Shown: one piece after another, positions 1-5,033 of the stretch | Numbering within the stretch: position 1 is the first letter of the stretch | Layout: the number at the start of each line of letters is the position of its first letter | DNA from: Thermoleophilia bacterium | GTDB lineage: Bacteria; Actinomycetota; Thermoleophilia; Gaiellales; Gaiellaceae | Assembly: GCA_014534295.1 (NCBI GenBank) | Contig: JACVRU010000100.1 | Coordinates: 1 to 6,868, forward strand | Direction of reading: 5' to 3' | DNA length: 6,868 bases | Notes under the pieces: model-generated | Database searches by the model: none | What the model saw: only the letters and a program-made list of their open reading frames with translations | Told to the model about the DNA's origin: nothing | Program-made: the position numbers and the translations under genes

Positions 1-87
1 GACGAGGACGGCGCCTGGGTCGAGCGGCGCAGCGGCGACGACCCGCAGCGCGTCGCCGCCGAGCTGCTGCAGTTCGTGGACGGGTGA
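1..87 (+). CDS. C-terminal end of an unrecognised protein (partial, truncated by window edge)
   Basis: Frame 1 is open from the first base to a TGA at 85-87 and gives 28 residues ending in ELLQFVDG. The piece is acidic and charged, with a probable terminal helix (residues about 16-26). It is too short for me to assign a family. It is accepted as a real gene end because its TGA overlaps the GTG start of the next gene in a GTGA arrangement (84-87), the same 4-base junction used elsewhere in this operon. It is therefore probably the upstream member of the operon running to 2461. The start and most of the protein lie outside the window. Confidence 0.6.
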   Translation, partial: DEDGAWVERRSGDDPQRVAAELLQFVDG

Positions 88-380
88 GCGAGCAACTCGA
101 CTTCGTCGACGAGCGGCTCGTCGGCCCGGACCTCTCCAACGCCGCCTTTGGCGACTGCCGACTGGACCTGACCGCCTTCCCGCTTGCGAGGCTGAGGCGT
201 GTCACGTTCGAGGACTGTCGGCTCGACGGGGCCCACTTTCGGGAGCTGACCGACGTCCGCTTCGAGCGCTGCGACCTCACGCACGGGGACTTCTCGAACG
301 CGCGCTGCGCGCGGACGCAGATCAAGCGGCGCGCCCTCGACGGGCTCGGTGGCCCGCCGCCCTCAAGAGCGTCGCGATGA
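84..380 (+). CDS. Short pentapeptide-repeat protein, apparently frameshifted before its natural C-terminus
   Basis: The 98-residue reading frame starts at GTG 84, overlapping the upstream stop. Residues about 13-80 carry degenerate pentapeptide repeats, including units such as SNAAF, GDCRL, EDCRL, DGAHF, ERCDL, THGDF and SNARC, with Leu or Phe at the central position. This is the pattern of the right-handed quadrilateral beta-helix fold. Such proteins are usually structural or binding modules; no specific activity can be inferred. The last 10 residues (PPPSRASR and neighbours) do not look like repeat-protein sequence. The continuation expected after LDGLGG is instead found one frame over (353-457), where it runs to a TGA overlapping the hemD start. 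A single base lost from a C run at 353-355 would explain this. The restored protein would be about 124 residues. The damage could be a true mutation or a sequencing/assembly error. The repeat-family call is good; the biological role is unknown. Confidence 0.75.
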   Translation: MSEQLDFVDERLVGPDLSNAAFGDCRLDLTAFPLARLRRVTFEDCRLDGAHFRELTDVRFERCDLTHGDFSNARCARTQIKRRALDGLGGPPPSRASR

Positions 381-457
381 CCATGGAGGACGTGGTCGCC
401 GGCGCCGGCCTGTGGGCCTCGGCGCTCGGGATCACGCTCCTGGACGAGGAGGCGTGA
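353..457 (+). other. Out-of-frame C-terminal coding remnant of the pentapeptide-repeat gene
   Basis: Read from 353, this frame gives PAALKSVAM, then a hydrophobic/helical segment (EDVVAGAGLWASALGI) and an acidic tail LLDEEA before TGA at 455-457. From memory, small actinobacterial pentapeptide proteins often end this way, with an ALxGxxM turn, an amphipathic helix and an acidic tail. The stop overlaps the GTG of hemD by 4 bases (GTGA, 454-457), matching the junctions on either side of this operon. No start codon is needed if the frame is joined to the upstream repeats by restoring one base. I treat it as part of the same gene, not as a separate protein. Confidence 0.7.
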
Positions 458-1068
458 GGTTCTGGCTCACGGGGCTGCGAGAGGAGCCGCTGGCCGGCCG
501 CCTCCGCGGGCTCGGCCACGAGGCCGTGCACCTCCCGCTCGTCCGCGTCGAGGCGGTCGGCGACGGGCCCGTCGACGTCGGTGGCTACGACTGGGTCGTG
601 GTCACGAGCGTGACCGGCGCGCAGGAGCTGCGCCGGCGGATGCGCGGCCGGCCCGGACTCGTGGCTGCGATCGGCGCGGCGACGGCGGAGGCCCTCGGCG
701 GGGCCGATCTCGTCCCCCGCGTCTCCACGCAGGAGGGGCTGCTCGCGGAGCTGCCCCGGCCTGCCGGGCGCGTCCTCTTCGCCGGAGCCGAGGGCGCGCG
801 GCGCCTGCTCGTGGAGGAGCTCGGTGCGGACTTCGTCCCGCTCTACCGCACGGTCGAGCTCGCCCCGGAGCCGCCGGGGGCGGACGTCGCGGTGCTCGGC
901 TCCGCCTCGGCCGCGCGCGCCCTGGGGGCGATCGGCGCCCCGGTGCCGGCGGTTTCGATCGGGCCGCAGACGACACGCGCCGCGCAGGTCGCAGGCGTCA
1001 GAATCGCCGCCGAGGCAAAGACGCACGACGTGGAGGGGCTGGTCGAGGCGTGCTCGTCACTTTCCTGA
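454..1068 (+). CDS. hemD: Uroporphyrinogen-III synthase (HemD family)
   Basis: The product is expected to cyclise hydroxymethylbilane to uroporphyrinogen III, with inversion of ring D, in the cytosol; this is the branch-point step to haem, sirohaem and cobalamin. The 204-residue protein begins at GTG 454 with RFWLTGL, the usual first beta strand. It continues through VVVTSVTGAQ (48-57), VAAIGAATAEAL (70-81), a GLLAEL helix (95-100), RVLFAGAEGAR (106-116), PLYRTVE (129-135, containing the Tyr often seen near the active cleft), SIGPQTTRAA (168-177) and THDVEGLVEA (190-199). This order is that of the two-lobed HemD fold. It is shorter than the usual roughly 250 residues. The normal FTS motif of the second lobe reads VLGSAS. 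A purine-rich GAGGAGG lies at 446-452, unusually close to the start, so coupling to the upstream gene is likely. Further upstream starts in this frame (349) lie inside the pentapeptide gene and were rejected. No hemB or hemC is visible nearby. Confidence 0.82.
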   Translation: MRFWLTGLREEPLAGRLRGLGHEAVHLPLVRVEAVGDGPVDVGGYDWVVVTSVTGAQELRRRMRGRPGLVAAIGAATAEALGGADLVPRVSTQEGLLAELPRPAGRVLFAGAEGARRLLVEELGADFVPLYRTVELAPEPPGADVAVLGSASAARALGAIGAPVPAVSIGPQTTRAAQVAGVRIAAEAKTHDVEGLVEACSSLS

Positions 1069-1859
1069 GCGACTTCGGGCTGCGGGACGACTTCGTCGGG
1101 GTCTGCCACGGCGTGATGAAGCGCATCGCGCCGGGGCTCGAGATCGTCGACATCACGCACGGGATCCCGCCCCAGCACATCCTCCAGGGCGCCCTCGTGC
1201 TCGCGAACACCATCCCCTACCTGCCCGAGGGGGTGCACCTCGCCGTCGTCGACCCGGGCGTCGGCACCGACCGGAAGGCACTGGCGCTGCGGGACGCCTC
1301 CGGCCGCGTCTACGTCGGGCCGGACAACGGGCTGCTCGTCCCGGCCGCCGAGCGGAACGGCGGCGTGGCCGACGTGTTCGAGCTCGCGAGCCCCGAGTAC
1401 GCATTGCCGGAGGTCTCCATGACGTTTCACGGCCGCGACGTCTTCGCGCCCGCGGCGGCCCACGTCGCCCGGGGGGTGGAGCTGGACGCGCTCGGGCCGG
1501 CCCTCGACCCGGCCGGCCTCGTCCGGATCGCGGTACCGGAGCCCGAGTTCGGCACCGGCCGTATCACCGCGACGGTGCTCTACGTCGACTCGTTCGGGAA
1601 CGTGCAGGTGAACCTGAGCCGCGAGCAGCTGGAGGGCGTCGGGATCCTGCCCGGCTCGAGCGTGGAGCTCGCGTTCGGGCCAGACCGCTACTACGCGACC
1701 GCCGCGCGCACCTTCGCGGACGCGCGCGAGGGCGACCTGATCGTCTACGTCGACTCCTACGGGAACGTCTCGCTCGCCATCAACGGCGGCAACGCCGCCG
1801 CGCTGCTCGGCGCCCGGCCGGGGGCTCGGCTCCGCATCCTGCTCCGCGGCGCCCGATGA
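1050..1859 (+). CDS. S-adenosyl-L-methionine hydrolase (adenosine-forming), DUF62 / SAM hydroxide adenosyltransferase family
   Basis: This 269-residue enzyme is predicted to split S-adenosylmethionine with water into adenosine and L-methionine. The N-terminal domain shows LSDFGLRDDFVG (6-17), the conserved start with its SAM-binding Asp8, then VDITHGIPPQ (33-42), VVDPGVGT (66-73), VGPDNGLL (89-96) and TFHGRDVFAP (125-134). D68, R75 and H127 coincide with the Asp-Arg-His triad described for archaeal DUF62 hydrolases and thought to activate water. The same family fold gives fluorinase and chlorinase, but the triad and normal spacing favour a hydrolase. The C-terminal beta-barrel domain carries VDSFGNVQVNL (179-189) and VDSYGNVSLAINGG (234-247). 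GTG 1050 overlaps hemD by 19 bases and has GGAGGGG at 1032-1038, 11 bases ahead. It sits directly before a SAM-dependent methyltransferase, so this operon contains two SAM-consuming enzymes. Confidence 0.9.
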   Translation: MLVTFLSDFGLRDDFVGVCHGVMKRIAPGLEIVDITHGIPPQHILQGALVLANTIPYLPEGVHLAVVDPGVGTDRKALALRDASGRVYVGPDNGLLVPAAERNGGVADVFELASPEYALPEVSMTFHGRDVFAPAAAHVARGVELDALGPALDPAGLVRIAVPEPEFGTGRITATVLYVDSFGNVQVNLSREQLEGVGILPGSSVELAFGPDRYYATAARTFADAREGDLIVYVDSYGNVSLAINGGNAAALLGARPGARLRILLRGAR

Positions 1860-2461
1860 CCTGGCAGCAGCGGCTCGCGCGGCTGATCACCGACGTCACC
1901 GTCCGCGTGCCCTGGCTCTGGCCCTTGCTGCGGCGGCCGATGGCGACGATGTTCGACCGGATCGCGGCCCAGTGGGACGAGGTGACCGGCCCGGAGCGGA
2001 TGGTCGCGTTCGAGGCCGCGCTCGCGCGAGTCCCGGGGGAGCCGCGGCGGGCGCTCGACCTCGGCACCGGCACCGGCGACGGCGCCGTCGCGATCGCCCG
2101 CCGGTGGTCCGCCGCGGAGGTGCTGGGGATCGACGTGTCGCCGGGGATGGTCGAGGAGGCGCGTCGCAAGGCGCCCGAGCTGCGCTTCGAGGTCGGCGAC
2201 GCGAGTCGAGTCGAGGCGGCGGACGGCTCCTTCGACCTCGTGGTCATGAACAACGTGATCCCCTTCTTCGACGAGCTCGGCCGGATCGTCGCGCCCGGCG
2301 GCCACCTGCTGATCGCGTTCTCGAGGGGAGCCGAGACGCCGATCTACGTCCGGCCGGGGCCGTTGCGGCGAGGACTCGTGCGCGCAGGGTTCGAGATCGT
2401 CGAGGAGGTCGGGGCGGGACCGGGGACCGCTGTCGTCGCGCGCCGCGCCCGGTCTCATTAG
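1856..2461 (+). CDS. Class I SAM-dependent methyltransferase (methyltransferase domain 11 / UbiE-like), substrate unknown
   Basis: The 201-residue protein has the Rossmann-like methyltransferase core. Motif I is ALDLGTGTGDGA (66-77) for SAM binding, and an acidic residue D93 ends strand 2 (VLGIDVSPGM) to hold the ribose. GDASRVE (114-120) follows, then motif IV FDLVVMNNVIPFF (126-138) and an APGGHLLIAFS strand (146-156). Residues 1-45 form a basic, hydrophobic N-terminal extension rich in Leu, Trp and Arg, possibly a cap helix or a membrane-surface contact. The C-terminus is short, ending VVARRARSH, so the usual substrate lobe is small. The ATG overlaps the SAM-hydrolase stop in an ATGA junction (1856-1859) and no Shine-Dalgarno is visible, which suggests translational coupling. 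It is the last gene of the operon. The substrate cannot be read from the sequence. The longer plus-strand frame that starts at 824 is spurious upstream of this ATG. Confidence 0.85.
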   Translation: MTWQQRLARLITDVTVRVPWLWPLLRRPMATMFDRIAAQWDEVTGPERMVAFEAALARVPGEPRRALDLGTGTGDGAVAIARRWSAAEVLGIDVSPGMVEEARRKAPELRFEVGDASRVEAADGSFDLVVMNNVIPFFDELGRIVAPGGHLLIAFSRGAETPIYVRPGPLRRGLVRAGFEIVEEVGAGPGTAVVARRARSH

Positions 2462-2473
2462 ACTTGCGGCCAC

Positions 2474-2520
2474 AAAGGCACGTTCGCGACGCGGTATCAC
2501 CGGTCCGGACGTGCCTCTTT
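2474..2520. terminator. Probable transcription terminator between convergent genes
   Basis: A perfect 8-bp inverted repeat, AGGCACGT (2476-2483) and ACGTGCCT (2509-2516), encloses 25 bases. Those 25 bases can form a second small hairpin, CGGT-atc-ACCG (2492-2502). The right arm is followed by CTCTTTCT, a weak T-rich tail for the plus-strand operon. The left arm is preceded by AAA, giving a short U-rich tail on the minus strand. The element starts 13 bases after the methyltransferase stop and lies between convergent genes, so bidirectional use is plausible. The loop is long for a classical intrinsic terminator. Confidence 0.55.
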
Positions 2521-2526
2521 CTGGGA

Positions 2527-2543
2527 CCGCGCGGCTCGCGCGG
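2527..2543. terminator. Strong GC stem-loop in the convergent intergenic region
   Basis: CCGCGCG (2527-2533) and CGCGCGG (2537-2543) pair perfectly around a GCT loop. No T-run follows on either strand. On the minus strand it lies 41 bases beyond the amidase stop and could act as a U-less terminator or transcript 3' end stabiliser. A weaker AAGCC/GGCTT pair (2548-2564) and a GGCC/GGCC pair (2565-2579) lie between it and the amidase end. The function is inferred from position only. Confidence 0.35.
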
Positions 2544-2585
2544 GGGGAAGCCTCGTTCCGGCTTGGCCGTCCCTAGGCCGGCAGC

Positions 2586-3956
2586 TCACGAGTGGTCGGG
2601 CCGCTGATCGCCCCATGGCTGAGCTTCCTCCAGCTGCCGTGCGAGCCTGAGGATCAACGCGTCGCCCTCCGGCGGGCCGATCAGCTGGATCCCGATCGGC
2701 AGGTCGCCGTCGCGGCCGAGCGGGACGGAGAGCGCCGGCTGGCCGGTCACGTTCGCGACCGCCGTGAACGGCGTCAGCGGCAGGCCGAGCATCGAGCGCG
2801 CCTGCTCGTCTGCTTCGAGCCAGCCGATCGGGACCGGCGGCAGCGCGAGCGTGGGCGTGACGACGACGTCCACGTCGGCCCAGAAGGCGACGATCTCACG
2901 CGCCGCGAGCTGGAGCCGCCGCGACGCGGCGACGAAATCGGGGCTCGCCTGGGCGCGCGCACGCGCGAGCTGGTCGCGGTTGATCTGCGTCAGCAGGGAC
3001 TCGTCCTGCACGCCGTAGAGGGCCGGGACGACGCACCAGACCGCGCCGAAGGAGCTGACGAGCCGCGGGTCGCGCCAGGCGGGCCGCGCCTCCCGGACGT
3101 GGTGCCCCAGCGAGGCCAGCAGGACCGCGGCCTCCTCGAGCACGCGGTGGCACGCGGGGTCGACGGGCAGGTCGGCGGGCGGCTCCGTCGTGAGGGCGAT
3201 CCGCAGCCGGCCGGGCGGCTCGTCCATCTGCTCGGCGAACCGCCGCTCCGGCAGCGGCAGCGCGAAGCGGTCGCCCGGCTCTGGCCCGGCCATCGCGTCG
3301 AGCAGGAGAGCGGCGTCGCGGACCGTTCGCGCGACGACGCCCGAGGTGCTCAACCCTTCGAGCGAGACGAACGGCGCGGGTGAGATCCGGCCCCGGGACG
3401 GCTTCAGGCCGACGAGGCCGCAGCAGGAGGCCGGGATCCGGAGCGAGCCGCCCCCGTCCGTGCCGTGGGCGGCCGGGGCGAGCCCCGCCGCCACCGCAGC
3501 GGCCGCGCCGCCGCTCGAGCCGCCCGGCGTCCGCTCGAGATCCCAGGGGTTGCGGCAGGCGCCGTTGAGGTCGGACTCGGTGACCGGAATCGAGCCGAAC
3601 TCGGGCGTGTTGGTCTTCCCGAGCACGATCGCGCCGGCCGCCTTCAGCCGCCGGACCACGGCGGCGTCCACGTCGGGGACGTGGTCGGCGAAGGCGCGGC
3701 ACGAGTAGGTCGTGCGGATGCCGGCGGTCGCGGTCAGATCCTTCACCGGGATCGGGACGCCTCCCAGCGGTCCCGGCCGCGGGTCGCGCGCCTCGGCGAG
3801 GGCCTCCTCGGCGCAGACGGTCACGTAGGAGCGAAGCGGAGCGTCGAGCCGCTCGATCCGGCCGAGGTAGGTCTCGACGAGCTCGACCGCGGAGAGCTCG
3901 CCCGCGGCGACGAGGCGAGCCTGCTCGGCCGCGGAAAGGAAAGCAATCTCCTCCAT
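2586..3956 (-). CDS. Amidase (amidase signature family)
   Basis: The 456-residue protein belongs to the amidase signature family of serine hydrolases, which hydrolyse amides to acid and ammonia through a Ser-cisSer-Lys triad. The triad is visible: K72 in GVPIPVKDL, cis-Ser S147 in PGGSSGG, and nucleophile S171 in GTDGGGSLRIPAS, with the normal 24-residue spacing between the two serines. Flanking family blocks are present: LKAAGAIVLGKTNTPEF (104-120), NPWDLERTPGG (136-146) and CCGLVGLKPSRGRIS (178-192). The N-terminal helical region, with LSAVELVETYLGRI (21-34), and a C-terminal block with GQPALSVPLG and LPIGIQLIG are typical. The length is normal for the family. No gatC or gatB is adjacent, so a tRNA-dependent amidotransferase GatA is unlikely; the specific substrate is unknown. 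The ATG at 3956 gives the usual short lead-in. Only a G run precedes it, so the ribosome binding site is weak. It lies downstream of tRNA-Phe on the same strand. Confidence 0.9.
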   Translation of the reverse strand: MEEIAFLSAAEQARLVAAGELSAVELVETYLGRIERLDAPLRSYVTVCAEEALAEARDPRPGPLGGVPIPVKDLTATAGIRTTYSCRAFADHVPDVDAAVVRRLKAAGAIVLGKTNTPEFGSIPVTESDLNGACRNPWDLERTPGGSSGGAAAAVAAGLAPAAHGTDGGGSLRIPASCCGLVGLKPSRGRISPAPFVSLEGLSTSGVVARTVRDAALLLDAMAGPEPGDRFALPLPERRFAEQMDEPPGRLRIALTTEPPADLPVDPACHRVLEEAAVLLASLGHHVREARPAWRDPRLVSSFGAVWCVVPALYGVQDESLLTQINRDQLARARAQASPDFVAASRRLQLAAREIVAFWADVDVVVTPTLALPPVPIGWLEADEQARSMLGLPLTPFTAVANVTGQPALSVPLGRDGDLPIGIQLIGPPEGDALILRLARQLEEAQPWGDQRPDHS

Positions 3957-3998
3957 CCCCCGGCGATGTTCTCAGGACGTCAGAGCTAGAAGCGGCGT

Positions 3999-4017
3999 AC
4001 TCGCCCCAAGGGCGAGT
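3999..4017 (-). terminator. Hairpin just downstream of tRNA-Phe, probable terminator or leader stem-loop
   Basis: On the minus strand the arms ACTCGCCC and GGGCGAGT pair perfectly (8 bp) around a 3-base loop, starting 10 bases after the 3' end of the tRNA. No U-run follows on the minus strand; on the plus strand TTT follows. It most likely ends or processes the tRNA transcript before the amidase gene, whose ATG is 42 bases further on. It could alternatively be a leader structure of a tRNA-amidase read-through transcript. Confidence 0.45.
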
Positions 4018-4027
4018 TTCCAACAGA

Positions 4028-4100
4028 TGGCGAGGGCCGGACTTGAACCGGCGACACCGCGGTTTTCAGCCGCGTGCTCTACCAACTGAGCTACCTCGCC
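4028..4100 (-). tRNA. tRNA-Phe (anticodon GAA)
   Basis: The reverse complement folds into a complete 73-nt cloverleaf. The acceptor stem is GGCGAGG with CCTCGCC and discriminator A73. The D arm is GCTC/GAGC with loop AGTTGGTA. The anticodon stem is CGCGG/CCGCG with loop CTGAAAA, placing GAA at positions 34-36. The variable loop is GTGTC, and the T arm is GCCGG/CCGGC with loop TTCGAGT. GAA reads Phe codons UUC and UUU. The 3' CCA is not encoded (TCTG follows A73), so CCA must be added after transcription. A -10-like TACACT lies 9 bases upstream of the 5' end. The gene is divergent from arginase across 36 bp. Confidence 0.97.
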
Positions 4101-4109
4101 TCGGCCGCC

Positions 4110-4115
4110 AGTGTA
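4110..4115 (-). promoter_or_regulatory. -10-like element for tRNA-Phe
   Basis: The minus strand reads TACACT, matching the actinobacterial TANNNT -10 pattern, and ends 9 bases before the tRNA 5' end. Transcription would begin about 2-3 bases ahead of the mature tRNA. No convincing -35 is visible; its expected place overlaps the arginase start codon region at about 4133-4138. Inferred from position and motif. Confidence 0.45.
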
Positions 4116-4122
4116 GCCCCGG

Positions 4123-4128
4123 TACGCT
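4123..4128 (+). promoter_or_regulatory. -10-like element for arginase, suggesting a leaderless or near-leaderless mRNA
   Basis: TACGCT fits TANNNT and ends 8 bases before the arginase ATG at 4137, so transcription would start at or within about 2 bases of the start codon. No proper Shine-Dalgarno precedes the ATG; only CAGG is present. The matching -35 position (about 4100-4105) overlaps the tRNA transcription start and has no clear TTGACA likeness. Confidence 0.4.
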
Positions 4129-4136
4129 CAGGCTCG

Positions 4137-5033
4137 ATGCCCGGACGCGTGGCGATCATCGGGGCCGCGCTCGACCTCGGTCAGACGCGGCGGGGCGTCG
4201 ACATGGGCCCGTCCGCGATCCGCTACGCCGGCCTCGCGGCGCGGCTGGAGGAGCTCGGTCTCGACACGCTCGACTGGGGCAACGTCGAGTCGGCGGTTGC
4301 CGAGGCGGTCGTGGGCGGGGACGAGCGGATCCGGTACCTGCCGCAGGTGAAGGGGACGTGCGGCCGCATTGCGCGGCTCGTCTCCCAGGCCGCCCGGGAG
4401 GAGATGACGCCGCTGGTGCTGGGCGGCGACCACTCGGTCGCGCTCGGCACGCTCGGAGGCCTCGCCGCCGCGCTCGGGCCCGGCGGCGTCCTCTGGATCG
4501 ACGCCCACGCCGATCTGAACACGCCGGACACGTCTCCGAGCGGGAACGTCCACGGCATGGTCCTCGCCGCGGCGCTCGGGCTCTGCGGCGACGAGTTCGA
4601 GAGCGCCGAGTGGCGGCTGCCGGCCGTAGATCCGACACGGGTCGCCCTCGTCGGCGTGCGCCGGCTCGACCCGGGCGAGAAGCAGGCGCTCGGGCGCCAC
4701 GGCATCCGCATCGCGACGATGAGCGACGTCGACCGCATCGGCATCGAGCGTTGCATCCGCGAGGCCCTCGCCCACGTCGCCGGCCCGGGCTTCGTCCACG
4801 TCTCCCTGGACGCGGACGTGATCGACCCCGACGTGGCGCCGGGCGTGGGCACGCCGGTGCGCGGCGGCCTCTCGTACCGGGAGGCGCACCTGGCGATGGA
4901 GCTCGTCTCCGAGGCCGGGATCGCAACGTCGCTCGAGGTCGTCGAGGTGAACCCGATCCTGGACCGCAGCAACGAGACCGCGAAGCTCGCGGTCGAGCTG
5001 CTCGCGAGCGCGCTCGGCGCGCGGATCCTCTAG
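4137..5033 (+). CDS. rocF: Arginase
   Basis: The 298-residue protein is a ureohydrolase predicted to convert L-arginine to L-ornithine and urea at a binuclear manganese site in the cytosol. The family opening IIGAALDLGQTRRGVDMGP (7-25) is present. Metal ligands are visible as H99 (GGDHS), D122, H124 and D126 (IDAHAD), and D225 and D227 (LDADVIDP). The substrate residues match human arginase I with an offset of 2 in this region: N128, S135, N137 and H139 in the NTP...SGNVHG block. E270 in VVEVNP corresponds to the catalytic-site Glu. The SGNxHG block separates arginase from agmatinase. The start at ATG 4137 follows family length; the in-frame opening from 4074 would run through the tRNA gene and was rejected. 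The stop TAG at 5031-5033 shares the CTAG palindrome with the opposing hydrolase gene. No ornithine-using gene is adjacent. Confidence 0.92.
   Translation: MPGRVAIIGAALDLGQTRRGVDMGPSAIRYAGLAARLEELGLDTLDWGNVESAVAEAVVGGDERIRYLPQVKGTCGRIARLVSQAAREEMTPLVLGGDHSVALGTLGGLAAALGPGGVLWIDAHADLNTPDTSPSGNVHGMVLAAALGLCGDEFESAEWRLPAVDPTRVALVGVRRLDPGEKQALGRHGIRIATMSDVDRIGIERCIREALAHVAGPGFVHVSLDADVIDPDVAPGVGTPVRGGLSYREAHLAMELVSEAGIATSLEVVEVNPILDRSNETAKLAVELLASALGARIL

Noticed and set aside
345..380. Programmed ribosomal frameshift in the pentapeptide gene
   Set aside because: There is no X XXY YYZ slippery heptamer, and I see no obvious stimulatory structure immediately downstream. A one-base loss from a C run is simpler.
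349..453. Upstream extension of hemD to GTG 349
   Set aside because: The extra 35 residues are Arg/Gly-rich low complexity and lie over the pentapeptide gene. HemD similarity starts at GTG 454, which gives a GTGA overlap with the restored upstream stop.
322..1026. Long antisense open frame opposite the pentapeptide and hemD genes, with similar ones at 843-1463, 1757-2500, 2592-3383, 2896-4023, 4128-5540 and 4043-5626
   Set aside because: These are Arg/Pro/Ala/Gly-rich translations without recognisable motifs, and they mirror genes with clear family motifs. They are expected shadows in a high-GC genome.
824..1855. N-terminal extension of the methyltransferase frame from 824
   Set aside because: It is an Arg-rich translation overlapping hemD and the SAM hydrolase in another frame. 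The true start is the ATG at 1856 in the ATGA overlap.
1050..1859. SAM-dependent halogenase (fluorinase or chlorinase)
   Set aside because: The Asp-Arg-His triad of the hydrolases is present at D68, R75 and H127, and no halogenase-type insertion is apparent in the N-terminal domain.
2586..3956. GatA subunit of Asp/Glu-tRNA amidotransferase next to a tRNA gene
   Set aside because: The tRNA is Phe, no gatB or gatC is adjacent, and the motif variants fit general amidases. Neighbouring a tRNA is probably chance.
4074..4136. Arginase start at 4074
   Set aside because: It would put the first 9 codons inside tRNA-Phe, and the 21 extra residues have no family counterpart. ATG 4137 begins exactly where arginases begin.
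4137..5033. Agmatinase or formimidoylglutamase
   Set aside because: The SGNxHG block and matching substrate residues N128, S135 and N137 are arginase-specific in the ureohydrolase family.
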